A DNA stretch of 17,750 bases from an uncultured Clostridia bacterium (GTDB lineage Bacteria; Bacillota; Clostridia; UBA1381): contig CAKSQL010000042.1 in the NCBI GenBank assembly GCA_934486735.1, forward strand, positions 1 through 17,750. Reading direction: 5' to 3'. The position numbers and the translations under genes are program-made. Shown in pieces: positions 6,407-13,965 of the stretch (within the stretch, counting starts at the first letter, position 1; each line of letters opens with the position of its first letter). The notes beneath the pieces are model-generated. The model saw only the letters and a list, made by a program, of their open reading frames with translations. It had not been told where the DNA came from and made no database searches.

Positions 6407-6793
6407 ATGGTTCTGCTGATAGCTATAGGAATATTCATAATAATGCTGGCTGCAGCTACATGGTTAGATAAGAAAAGTTGGACATGCACTGCAACGCTTG
6501 CGGTTGGGATAGGCTTATTTATCATATCATGTGCTATGTGGGTTGTCAATACACAAACTATTGGTGAATCAGCATATTACATATGGACGATCATATTATT
6601 TGCAATTTCGGTTATTCTCATAAAAGTATCAATATCAATTGAATTTTGCGAAATAGCAGAAAAAAAGGGATATAGCCGCAGATACTTTTGGTATCCGTTT
6701 CTGCTTGGACTTACCGGATATTTGCTCATAATGGCTTTGCCAAACCAAACAGTCGGCAAACAAACAGCTGACAATCAAGCAACTAACCAATAA
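6407..6793 (+). CDS. Small four-helix membrane protein, function unknown
   Basis: A 128-residue protein with hydrophobic segments at about 2-18, 28-47, 58-76 and 95-111. The stretch CEIAEKKGYSRRYFWYPFLLGLTGYLLIMALPN (80-112) matches a motif I know from many small Firmicutes membrane proteins of unknown function (A-x-x-KG-Y...YFW...LG-x-x-GYL-x-x-ALP). The polar tail is Gln/Asn-rich. The start is set by AAGGGGGG at 6391-6398, eight bases upstream. It sits just after a structured RNA and its terminator, and is followed by a large hairpin. No transport or enzyme motif is visible. Confidence 0.72.
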   Translation: MVLLIAIGIFIIMLAAATWLDKKSWTCTATLAVGIGLFIISCAMWVVNTQTIGESAYYIWTIILFAISVILIKVSISIEFCEIAEKKGYSRRYFWYPFLLGLTGYLLIMALPNQTVGKQTADNQATNQ

Positions 6794-6875
6794 AAAAAAG
6801 ACACATCACAAAATTGAAATACTCCAACTGTTAGATTAAAATCTAATAAAGGATTCAATGTGATGTGTCTTTTTT
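6794..6875. terminator. Large composite hairpin, bidirectional terminator
   Basis: GACACATCACA (6800-6810) pairs perfectly with 6859-6869, flanked by A6/T6 (6794-6799/6870-6875). Inside sit a TTGAA/TTCAA pairing and a small hairpin, TTAGAT/ATCTAA (6831-6846). The A- and T-runs allow termination in both directions between convergent genes at 6793 and 7025. Confidence 0.8.
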
Positions 6876-6898
6876 ACATTTCCACAAAAATAGTTTTT

Positions 6899-6990
6899 AA
6901 AAGATGTAGGAATACATGTGTAGGAGTAGTGTAGGAATAAAGTAGGAATTACATACATTTCTCTACTTTTTACTACTCCTGCATCCTTTT
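6899..6990. repeat. Imperfect inverted repeat containing four GTAGGA copies
   Basis: AGGAGTAGT (6922-6930) pairs with 6972-6980, AAAGTAG (6939-6945) with 6963-6969, and AAAAGATG (6899-6906) with 6982-6990 with one bulge. The left half holds four direct GTAGGA copies, at about 6906, 6921, 6931 and 6942. It lies just past the stop of the GGGtGRT gene and could be a second folding element at the end of that transcript. Function unknown. Confidence 0.5.
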
Positions 6991-7024
6991 AAAATTCCCT
7001 ATTTACCTACATTTGCGGCTATTC

Positions 7025-8026
7025 TTATTTCTTCAATGCTTCCTCGACAGCAACTGCAACTGCAACGGTAGCTCCGACCATCGGGTTATTACCCATTCCG
7101 ATCAAGCCCATCATCTCTACATGAGCCGGAACGGAGGAAGATCCTGCGAACTGAGCGTCCGAGTGCATTCTTCCCATTGTATCTGTCATACCGTAGGAAG
7201 CCGGGCCTGCTGCCATGTTATCCGGGTGCAGTGTACGACCTGTTCCGCCGCCCGATGCAACCGAGAAGTACTTCTTACCCTGCTCGATACATTCTTTCTT
7301 GTATGTACCTGCAACCGGGTGCTGGAATCTTGTCGGGTTGGTTGAGTTACCTGTAATCGAAACGTCAACACCCTCAAGGTGCATGATTGCAACGCCCTCG
7401 CGGACATCATCCGCACCGTAGCAGCGAACCTTTGCGCGCTCGCCCTTTGAATATGCGATTTCCTTTACGATATTAACTTTACCTGTGTAATAATCAAACT
7501 TTGTCTGAACATATGTAAAGCCGTTGATTCTCGAAATAATCTGAGCAGCGTCCTTACCAAGACCGTTCAGAATAACTTTCAAATCTTCTTTTCTTGCCTT
7601 GTTTGCACTTCTTGCAAGACCGATAGCGCCCTCAGCAGCTGCAAACGACTCATGACCTGCCAGGAATGCGAAACACTTTGTCTCATCTCTCAGGAGCATT
7701 GCACCGAGGTTTCCATGACCGATACCAACTTTTCTATCGTCGGCAACCGAGCCGGGGATGCAGAAAGACTGCAAGCCGAGACCGATTTTTTCCGCTGCCT
7801 CTGCCGCATTTTTTGCATTGTCCTTGATTGCGATAGCTGCGCCCACAATGTAAGCCCAGCAAGCGTTTTCAAAGCAAATCGGCTGAATACCTTTTACCAA
7901 ATTATATACATCAATGCCCTTATCGTCACAAATCTTTTTAGCTTCTTCAATTGAAGAAATTCCATGCTTTTCAAGCTCTGCATTGATTTGGTCGATTCTT
8001 CTTTCATAACTTTCGAATAATGCCAT
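7025..8026 (-). CDS. GGGtGRT protein
   Basis: A 333-residue cytoplasmic protein with the signature SVASGGGTGRTLHPDN (255-270, GGGTGRT at 259-265) that names the family. Other conserved-looking blocks are VGIGHGNLGAMLLRDETKCFAFLAGHESFAAAEGAIG (100-136) and the Gly/Met-rich C terminus MMGLIGMGNNPMVGAT. Cysteines lie at 33, 51, 56, 89, 118, 202 and 246. The family has no known biochemical activity; it is found in strict anaerobes next to a NifU-like scaffold gene, as here, so a role in Fe-S or sulfur metabolism is inferred. It follows that gene by 20 bases with a strong AAGGAGGT (8042-8035), eight bases from the ATG, and shares its promoter. Confidence 0.93.
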   Translation of the reverse strand: MALFESYERRIDQINAELEKHGISSIEEAKKICDDKGIDVYNLVKGIQPICFENACWAYIVGAAIAIKDNAKNAAEAAEKIGLGLQSFCIPGSVADDRKVGIGHGNLGAMLLRDETKCFAFLAGHESFAAAEGAIGLARSANKARKEDLKVILNGLGKDAAQIISRINGFTYVQTKFDYYTGKVNIVKEIAYSKGERAKVRCYGADDVREGVAIMHLEGVDVSITGNSTNPTRFQHPVAGTYKKECIEQGKKYFSVASGGGTGRTLHPDNMAAGPASYGMTDTMGRMHSDAQFAGSSSVPAHVEMMGLIGMGNNPMVGATVAVAVAVEEALKK

Positions 8027-8046
8027 TTTGATTTACCTCCTTACGA

Positions 8047-8739
8047 TTATTCATGACGCGGATCGATAAGCTTTGCCGCGTCGTCAACTCTGCCATACTG
8101 TCCGCTTGCTTTTTCCAAAGCTTCGTTAGCGTCCATACCCTTAGCAATCATTTCCATCATTTTGCCGAGGTGAACGAATTTATAACCGATAATTTGGTCT
8201 TCATCATCAACAGCGATTTTTGTTATGTAACCCTCAGCCAGTTCCAGATATCTGGGGCCTTTTTTCAGTGTTGCATATGTTGTGCCAACCTGCGAGCGCA
8301 GTCCCTTGCCCAAGTCCTCAAGACCTGCGCCGATGGGCAGACCGTCTTCCGAAAAAGCAGTTTGAGTACGTCCGTATACAATCTGGAGGAATAACTCTCT
8401 CATGGCTGTATTTATAGCGTCACATACCAAGTCCGAGTTAAGAGCTTCAAGGATTGTTTTTCCGACAAGAATTTCCGATGCCATAGCAGCCGAGTGAGTC
8501 ATACCGGAACATCCCACAGTCTCAACCAAAGCCTCTTGAATAACGCCCTCCTTAACATTCAGCGTAAGCTTACATGTACCCTGCTGCGGAGCGCACCAAC
8601 CAATACCATGGGTCAGACCCGAAATGTCCTTAATTTCTTTTGCCTGTGTCCATTGTCCCTCCTGGGGAATCGGTGCGGGGCCGTGATTCACGCCCTTAGC
8701 GAGAGGACACATAGACTCTACTTCGCTTGAATACTTCAT
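8047..8739 (-). CDS. NifU/IscU-like iron-sulfur cluster scaffold protein
   Basis: A 230-residue cytoplasmic protein. GCSGMTHSAAMASEILVGKT (76-95, Cys77) corresponds to the GC-G-AIASSS-GKT segment around the middle cluster-binding cysteine of IscU/NifU. Further cysteines at 11, 49, 56 and 106 could supply the other ligands; GWCAPQQGTC (47-56) is notable. It is longer than IscU (about 130 residues), with an added C-terminal part (about 150-230) that looks like a ligand-binding or dimer domain. It is first in the two-gene operon with the GGGtGRT protein. The start follows GAAAGGAG (8756-8749). No IscS/NifS or SufBCD gene is nearby, so its exact role in cluster assembly is open. Confidence 0.88.
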   Translation of the reverse strand: MKYSSEVESMCPLAKGVNHGPAPIPQEGQWTQAKEIKDISGLTHGIGWCAPQQGTCKLTLNVKEGVIQEALVETVGCSGMTHSAAMASEILVGKTILEALNSDLVCDAINTAMRELFLQIVYGRTQTAFSEDGLPIGAGLEDLGKGLRSQVGTTYATLKKGPRYLELAEGYITKIAVDDEDQIIGYKFVHLGKMMEMIAKGMDANEALEKASGQYGRVDDAAKLIDPRHE

Positions 8740-8842
8740 ATTTATTTTCTCCTTTCAAGAATGAATAGAAATTGCGAAACAATAATTTTACAATTGCCGC
8801 AGAATTAATAAATGCTTTCGGCACTTATCTCATACATATTAC

Positions 8843-8871
8843 ATTATACCAGTTTTTACGACATTTTGCAA
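8843..8871 (-). promoter_or_regulatory. Promoter of the NifU-like/GGGtGRT operon
   Basis: On the minus strand: TTGCAA (8871-8866), 17 bp, TATAAT (8848-8843), preceded by TGG to give an extended -10. It leaves a leader of roughly 95 nt, in which I see no known riboswitch. Confidence 0.8.
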
Positions 8872-8888
8872 TACTTTATATCACAAAA

Positions 8889-8914
8889 AAATCAAAAAAA
8901 GTCTTTTTTGATTT
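8889..8914. other. Short palindrome between divergent promoters
   Basis: AAATCAAAAAA (8889-8899) pairs perfectly with TTTTTTGATTT (8904-8914) around AGTC. It lies between the NifU-operon promoter and the sigma-factor promoter. It could be an operator or insulator; its A/T runs on both sides would also let it act as a weak bidirectional terminator. Confidence 0.4.
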
Positions 8915-8937
8915 GTGGATTTTCTCACAATACATAC

Positions 8938-8966
8938 TTGACAAAAGAAAAAATTTACAGTATTAT
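8938..8966 (+). promoter_or_regulatory. Promoter of the sigma/anti-sigma operon
   Basis: A consensus TTGACA (8938-8943), 17 bp, TATTAT (8961-8966). This is a housekeeping-type promoter; no second, autoregulatory ECF-type promoter was recognised. Confidence 0.75.
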
Positions 8967-9005
8967 ATAAATATAAGTTATTTGCATTGGAGTTTAAAAA
9001 CAGTT

Positions 9006-9533
9006 ATGAATGACATATATTCTTCGCTCGATAAACGAGCGAAATTTGATTTTATACTTAATAAGTATTATAGCTATTTTTACATAATAATTTATCGCAT
9101 AATCCAAAATCAGCATGATATGGACGATATTTTGCAAGAAGTGCATCTTTTGCTTTGGGATAATCTCGATAAGCTGCCGAACGACAACTGCGCAAAAAGC
9201 TGGCTGGCAATTGTCGCACGCAATTTGGCGCTCAATTCACTGAAAGAACACCGTCGTACCGACGCCGAATTTTCGGACAACATCTTCCCTGCCGATGCTG
9301 CCGTTTCTCCGCCGGAGGATATCGTGATAAGCCGCGAGACCGTCCGTATGGTGCTTGACGAAATTCAAAGCATGGACGATATCTATTCCGATGTTTTGAC
9401 TATGAAATATAAATTCGACTATACCGTCCCCGAGATATCGAAAGCTCTCGGTCTCAACGAAAAGACGGTGTACACGCGCCTGGAGCGCGGCAGAAAAATC
9501 CTGTGCAAGCGCCTTGAAAAGCTTGAACTTTAA
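9006..9533 (+). CDS. RNA polymerase sigma factor, ECF-type sigma-70 family
   Basis: A 175-residue protein with region 2 at about 10-55 (YYSYFYIIIYRIIQNQHDMDDILQEVHLLLWDNL), the linker AKSWLAIVARNLALNSLKEHRR, and region 4 at about 120-170 (YSDVLTMKYKFDYTVPEISKALGLNEKTVYTRLERGRKIL), an HTH for the -35 element. The length is typical of ECF sigma factors. The open frame extends upstream to 8772, but the ATG at 9006 is chosen because the family fold starts there, the promoter (8938-8966) lies inside the extension, and a GGAG occurs at 8989-8992, a little far upstream. The next gene begins 21 bases after the stop and encodes its probable anti-sigma factor. Confidence 0.88.
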   Translation: MNDIYSSLDKRAKFDFILNKYYSYFYIIIYRIIQNQHDMDDILQEVHLLLWDNLDKLPNDNCAKSWLAIVARNLALNSLKEHRRTDAEFSDNIFPADAAVSPPEDIVISRETVRMVLDEIQSMDDIYSDVLTMKYKFDYTVPEISKALGLNEKTVYTRLERGRKILCKRLEKLEL

Positions 9534-9554
9534 AGAAAGGACGGTATTTAAGTT

Positions 9555-10283
9555 ATGAATGAAAATGAAAAACTTTTTGATTTGCTTGTGAAAGAATCCG
9601 TTGACAGGTTAGATCCGCCGCCCGATGAGGAGCTTGAAATGACTGCCGAAGAGCTTGAAATAATGGAAAAGCAAAGAAAAGCGGCATACAAGTACGTTCA
9701 AAAGGAAATAGGCAGAAAAAAACATTCGCCGCACACAAAAAAAATTGTGCTGCTTGCGGCGTGTCTAACCGCGGTGCTTGCTCTTGCCATGAATGCGTCC
9801 GCCCTGCGGATTGCGCTGTATAAGACCTATACCGAGGTCAAGGGACTTTCGCTCAAGGTTGACACTGTGAAGCTTGAAGAAAAAAGCCTTGACGACATCA
9901 AGGAATATGCATATATGGATTCTGTCATCGTTCCGACCTGGCTGCCGGATAAAGCGATTCTGACAAAAATCACCGAGAGCGAAGATTTTTTGTCGCTTAT
10001 GTACGACAGTCCCGTCAGTGACTTTGCAATTTCAATCCGTCAAGGTATTGTACCGACTGCCAGTGATGATAATATATGCATCGATAACAACACCTACGCT
10101 GTCTCGGAAATTACAGTTATGGGTGAGCCGGCAACATTGATAAAACTCACCAGTGAATTAGGAGTTACTACCTATGATGTCATATGGACAGTCGGTGACA
10201 TTCGTTATGATATCTCTGCATGGTGTAACAAAAAAACATTGGATGTGATACTGAAAAATTTAGCATATTGCACAAAAAAATAA
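9555..10283 (+). CDS. Membrane-anchored probable anti-sigma factor (DUF4367-like)
   Basis: A 242-residue single-pass membrane protein. Residues 1-60 form a charged cytoplasmic part (MNENEKLFDLLVKESVDRLDPPPDEELEMTAEELE...) that would hold the sigma factor; it lacks the HxxxCxxC zinc motif of ZAS anti-sigma factors. One membrane helix lies at about 63-84. The external part resembles DUF4367, with VPTWLPDKAIL near 125 and a final YDISAWCNKKTLDVILKNL (about 218-236). Proteins of this layout commonly follow ECF sigma genes in Clostridia. GAAAGGA at 9535-9541 is its ribosome-binding site. The signal it senses is unknown. Confidence 0.82.
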   Translation: MNENEKLFDLLVKESVDRLDPPPDEELEMTAEELEIMEKQRKAAYKYVQKEIGRKKHSPHTKKIVLLAACLTAVLALAMNASALRIALYKTYTEVKGLSLKVDTVKLEEKSLDDIKEYAYMDSVIVPTWLPDKAILTKITESEDFLSLMYDSPVSDFAISIRQGIVPTASDDNICIDNNTYAVSEITVMGEPATLIKLTSELGVTTYDVIWTVGDIRYDISAWCNKKTLDVILKNLAYCTKK

Positions 10284-10304
10284 AAATTTTAAAAAATTTG
10301 AAGA

Positions 10305-10436
10305 AAAAACGCCTTCTTTTTTGTTATATATTGTCGAATACGTTTTTATGAGCGAGGTCTGTTCTGCAAGGTTCGCCGCAGACACTTCTCTTGTAAAAAC
10401 AGTATTTAATTATAACCAAGAAAGGAGGGCGTTTTT
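10305..10436 (+). promoter_or_regulatory. Leader with an 18-bp pairing that hides a ribosome-binding site
   Basis: Bases 10305-10322 can pair without a break with 10419-10436 (18 pairs, three of them G-U), covering the GGAGG (10424-10428) of the 142-residue secreted protein gene. The 96 nt between hold a smaller hairpin (GTCTG near 10359 with CAGAC near 10379). The left arm could also act as a weak terminator for the anti-sigma gene (GAAG/CTTC then T6), so the function is not settled. Confidence 0.5.
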
Positions 10437-10439
10437 ATT

Positions 10440-10868
10440 ATGGCGCTCTTTAAGAAAATTTTATCTTTTTCAATGGCTTTGGCTATGCTTTCGGGCAGTA
10501 TTGCCTTTGCCGAAGAAACAATCCCGGCGGAAATTCCTGCCGAAACCGCTTTTGCATTCGAGATTGCTCCTATGCGCACAAAGCTGTTTAAATCCGGCAT
10601 AACTAATCTGACAAGGAATAGCAGTTCGGTAAGTGTCAGGGTAATTACTGTGGCATTTTATACAGCAGATCATATCTATCATGATGTTTCGACCTACAAA
10701 AACGGCTCGCTTTATTCTCTCAAAAGATACGAGGATTGGAACACTTACGAATTAGATACCTTATTTTCAGTCCCGGCATCGAGCAGCGACACCGTCAAGG
10801 TAGTCACAACTCACTATGTTACAGACGGCGGCACGACCGAAAAGGGCAGCAGCTCAAAGACAGTATAA
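10440..10868 (+). CDS. Small secreted protein, function unknown
   Basis: A 142-residue protein with a clear Sec signal peptide: ALFKKILSFSMALAMLSGSIAFA, cleaved near residue 24 (AFA/EE). The mature part is a short Pro/Ala/Glu-rich stretch followed by about 95 residues with alternating beta-strand pattern and many Ser/Thr (SGITNLTRNSSSVSVRVITVAFYTADHIYHDVSTYKNGSLYSLKRYEDWNTYELDTLF). It resembles small secreted beta-sandwich proteins of Clostridia (DUF6147-like), a low-confidence comparison. No cysteine, anchor or enzyme motif is seen. The start follows AAAGGAGGG (10421-10429), which can be masked by the upstream complement. It sits between the sigma/anti-sigma pair and other exported proteins. 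Confidence 0.7.
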   Translation: MALFKKILSFSMALAMLSGSIAFAEETIPAEIPAETAFAFEIAPMRTKLFKSGITNLTRNSSSVSVRVITVAFYTADHIYHDVSTYKNGSLYSLKRYEDWNTYELDTLFSVPASSSDTVKVVTTHYVTDGGTTEKGSSSKTV

Positions 10869-10891
10869 ACACTAAAATCAAAAAATTTAAG

Positions 10892-10935
10892 GTGCATAGC
10901 ATGAGACAAAAAAGGCGAACCCTTATTCTATGCAC
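10892..10935 (+). promoter_or_regulatory. Hairpin adjoining the ribosome-binding site of the 950-residue gene
   Basis: GTGCATAG (10892-10899) and CTATGCAC (10928-10935) are perfect inverted repeats; inside them AAGG pairs with CCTT around CGAAC. The stem ends directly at AGAAAGGA (10936-10943), the ribosome-binding site for the ATG at 10951. It may stabilise the mRNA or tune translation. There is no T-run, so it is not a terminator. Confidence 0.5.
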
Positions 10936-10950
10936 AGAAAGGAATGACTT

Positions 10951-13803
10951 ATGAAAAAAATTAAAATTATGAGCGGAATCATCTCCGCTGCGGTGCTTTT
11001 ATCATCAATCACTCCGGCATTCGCCTATGATATCGACGAAAAGAATTTTAATGACGTTGCATATAATCTGTCATATGACGGAGAAAAAGCAACTCCGGTC
11101 ACTAACGGACAGCTGATTTCTGCGGGCTGGAATCCTGCAAATCTGAATGGCGCTCCGGCAGAGCTTTACGAAGATTTCCCGATGAGCGTGGAAAGCGAAG
11201 TGAATAACAGTGCCGAATTGTCCTTTAATCTGCTTTATTTAAGACAGATTCCGCAGGACGAAGCAGTGAATTTCACAATCACCGAGCACAGCACAGGCGA
11301 AACGATTTTTGAGCACGATATTAAACCCGATGATGATTATATCAAGGTTGAAAATGTCCCGATAGGGCACGTGTATAATTTTGAGCTGAATGCACCCGAT
11401 ACCGATAAAAAATATTCGGCGGTTGTCACAACCGATTATGAATCGGCAGGCTTCCCCGGTAATATTTCTCTTACCTCCGTTTCAAATGCTGACGGTGTGG
11501 GTCTGAGAATAACCGAAACGCGTACAGAAAGCAACAAGGGCGAGGATTTGGAGGACTACATAATTCCCGCCGCCGAACTGCCACAGCTTTATCAAAGCCT
11601 TTCGGCTGATAAAATGTATGTAATTCAGATGTCGGCAGGCTCTGACCAAGAGAATACAATTAAGGGATTTTTCTCGAAACGTTCGGAATTTGTAGACTAT
11701 GGAATTTTTGCTCCGAGACATCATTTCTATGATTCTGAAAATTTTGATGATGTTTCAGTGATGAGCACAAATTCAACACAAAGCAATTATCCTTTTGTCG
11801 ATGAGAATAATTGGACTAAGGCTGATTTGGACGCTAAAGCAACTAATTACATTTGGTATAATGATGTATACCTCAGATTTCCGACAAATGGTATTAAGTA
11901 TAAAGTTTTTAAAATTGACATAAGAGAAAATATGGATTTTATACTTCGAACATTTGGCAACCAAGAAACTCACTGTGCTTATTGGATATACAATCCCAAT
12001 GAGGGTGAACCTCAAGTCAAATACGTAAGAAAAAAGACTGGCGATAACAATATAAGTGCATCAATGGGATTGGCAGGAGGTCAAACGTTATATGTCATGA
12101 TTTATATGGATGGAATTGAACACACCGTTTTCAATTTCAAAAGAACAGATGTAACAGACGATGTTTCAAATTCAATTTATGAAGTAACACAAGCAGGAAC
12201 ATATGCCGCCTACAACACAAATATGAGCAGAAGTATAGATTACGGCGGAGATGTTGACATTTTTGCAGTAAATCGTAACAGTAATTTTGTCGATGGGAAC
12301 TACAGCGTGTGCCTTGAACATGTAGACAGTTCAACCGGCGCAATGAAAGCTACACTTTGGATTGATGCAGGTTGGGAAAATGGCTGGGTGTTTGAAGAAA
12401 CCGACTTTACTCTTTCCGCAGGCAGAAATGAGGGAGTGTGTGTTGAGGACTTCAGAATGGCATTTGACTACAAGTATTTTATAGCCACTTCCCTTTCAAC
12501 CAACAAACAAACCTGTGATTACAAACTTGAAATAAAGCACACAACTGCCGGTGACAGATATGAACCTAACAACAATCGTTCATCCGCAACAATTATTCCT
12601 GACAACGAAGGTTGTTTTGAGGATGTAACGCTTCACCATAACGACACAGATTATTTTAAATTTAACACAGGTGCAGGCGGAGCAAATGTTCGCTTTATCA
12701 TCTCAAAAACCGAAACGGGACAGCTGTATGACATGGCTCTTATGGGGGACGGCATAACAACGGTTTACGGAACTAACAACGGCTCTGTATCACGTGACAA
12801 CAGAATTGAATTATCCGATTTACCTGCAAATACCGACTGCTATTTAAAAATAAGCTCAAGCGGCAAGCACTACTCACCCGGCGCACCATATTGGCTTGAC
12901 TACAGAATCACAAAGAAAGCTGCTCCTATTGTCTATTCGGCAGTTCTCAGCGAAAATGTAACTTTGAACAAAACCGTCGGAGAGGACAGCACAATCGACA
13001 GCTTAAAATCGGCAGTCGCTGCAAAAACGACATTCTATTCCGGCACAACGGTTATTCCGACAGCAACGGCTTTGAACGATGCAGAGCTTTATTACACCTC
13101 TGGTTCTACAGAAACCTTGCTCACAACCGCGGCATTGAATGGGCTTGCAGCAGGAACTTATCCTCTGACGCTCAAATTTCATTCTACAGTCGCAACAGGA
13201 GGCACAATAACCTTGGTTGTTGCCGCAGCTGCTTCTAACATTGCAGAAGTAAATATTGCACCGATAATTGCAGACGCTCCCGAATGGGATTGGGCTTACT
13301 GCGCTCAAATGCTTGCAAATGCAAGACTTGCACGCGAAGGCTCTGCTGCATCGTCAAAAGAAGCTTATGATGCATTGATTGCAATATATTCCGCAAATGA
13401 CAGAACATTTACAGAAGATGATATTTGGGATACTTTGACAAGAGTTTCACTCACCGATACTGCCAAAGCTACACGCTATATCTATACCGGCGGTGCTACC
13501 ACAGGCGGAACGACATTTAAGCCTGTCACAAACACAACCGGTTATAACGAAGATAGATTTTTTGAAGAAGTGAGTGCAGGAAAAGCATGCATATTATTGC
13601 TTAAATCAATCGCAACTCCTAACGACTTAAACGCTGCAAGATATGTTGTTCTTTGCGGAGTAAACAAAGATAATCATACCTTTAAAATTGCCGACCCCGT
13701 TGCAAATACAACTGCATGGTATCCATCAGACGCTTTTTACAACGGTGGTGCTATGGGCAACAGTGATCTGAAATTCAGCGGCTCTGTTATTGAGTTTAAC
13801 TGA
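10951..13803 (+). CDS. Large secreted protein: PPC-type domains and a degenerate papain-like domain
   Basis: A 950-residue protein with a signal peptide (1-25, TPAFA/YD). Residues 30-410 are beta-rich and unrecognised. A PPC-like beta-sandwich may occupy about 415-530, and a clear PPC domain follows at 535-655 with DRYEPNNNRSSA, DTDYFKFN and LPANTDCYLKIS. A Ser/Thr/Ala-rich beta segment (about 665-770) leads to a C-terminal domain (775-950) shaped like a C39/papain-like peptidase: WDWAYCAQMLANARLA and, late, ARYVVLCGVNKDNHTFKIADP. In active relatives these read WCWAA-x-x-M and GHxVVxxG; here the positions are Asp780 and Arg897, so the Cys-His pair appears lost. No cell-wall anchor is visible. 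Its ribosome-binding site follows a hairpin. A binding or scaffold role is more likely than proteolysis. Confidence 0.82.
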   Translation: MKKIKIMSGIISAAVLLSSITPAFAYDIDEKNFNDVAYNLSYDGEKATPVTNGQLISAGWNPANLNGAPAELYEDFPMSVESEVNNSAELSFNLLYLRQIPQDEAVNFTITEHSTGETIFEHDIKPDDDYIKVENVPIGHVYNFELNAPDTDKKYSAVVTTDYESAGFPGNISLTSVSNADGVGLRITETRTESNKGEDLEDYIIPAAELPQLYQSLSADKMYVIQMSAGSDQENTIKGFFSKRSEFVDYGIFAPRHHFYDSENFDDVSVMSTNSTQSNYPFVDENNWTKADLDAKATNYIWYNDVYLRFPTNGIKYKVFKIDIRENMDFILRTFGNQETHCAYWIYNPNEGEPQVKYVRKKTGDNNISASMGLAGGQTLYVMIYMDGIEHTVFNFKRTDVTDDVSNSIYEVTQAGTYAAYNTNMSRSIDYGGDVDIFAVNRNSNFVDGNYSVCLEHVDSSTGAMKATLWIDAGWENGWVFEETDFTLSAGRNEGVCVEDFRMAFDYKYFIATSLSTNKQTCDYKLEIKHTTAGDRYEPNNNRSSATIIPDNEGCFEDVTLHHNDTDYFKFNTGAGGANVRFIISKTETGQLYDMALMGDGITTVYGTNNGSVSRDNRIELSDLPANTDCYLKISSSGKHYSPGAPYWLDYRITKKAAPIVYSAVLSENVTLNKTVGEDSTIDSLKSAVAAKTTFYSGTTVIPTATALNDAELYYTSGSTETLLTTAALNGLAAGTYPLTLKFHSTVATGGTITLVVAAAASNIAEVNIAPIIADAPEWDWAYCAQMLANARLAREGSAASSKEAYDALIAIYSANDRTFTEDDIWDTLTRVSLTDTAKATRYIYTGGATTGGTTFKPVTNTTGYNEDRFFEEVSAGKACILLLKSIATPNDLNAARYVVLCGVNKDNHTFKIADPVANTTAWYPSDAFYNGGAMGNSDLKFSGSVIEFN

Positions 13804-13815
13804 TAAAAACACATG

Positions 13816-13846
13816 TGTAACAGCGGAGAGATTCTCCGCTGTTACA
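13816..13846 (+). terminator. Strong hairpin after the 950-residue gene, without a T-run
   Basis: A perfect 14-bp stem (13816-13829 with 13833-13846) with a very small loop, 12 bp after the stop. No T-tract follows, so it may be an mRNA-stabilising hairpin or a non-canonical terminator. The remaining AT-rich stretch to 13965 should hold the promoter of the paralogue array, but I could not fix one. Confidence 0.6.
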
Positions 13847-13965
13847 TAAGCTGTTTAGTAATATTTTTACTTATAATTGAATAATTTTACATTTAGTGAA
13901 ACTTTTTAGCACTTTGAAAAGTATTATAAGTGAAAACAAGATTTTCAGAAAGGATGAATTCTATC

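Noticed and set aside
6899..6990. CRISPR-like repeat from the GTAGGA copies
   Set aside because: The units are only 6 bp, irregularly spaced, and there are no spacers or cas genes.
8772..9005. N-terminal extension of the sigma factor by 78 residues
   Set aside because: The extension spans the TTGACA/TATTAT promoter and an AT-rich palindrome, and is absent from sigma-factor architecture.
10321..10602. Open frame overlapping the secreted 142-residue gene
   Set aside because: No ribosome-binding site, and it runs out of frame through a clear signal-peptide gene with a strong SD.
13930..13965. Upstream starts for paralogue 1 (GTG 13930, ATG 13954)
   Set aside because: They overlap or precede the GAAAGGA site; the paralogues share the downstream ATG directly before the signal peptide.
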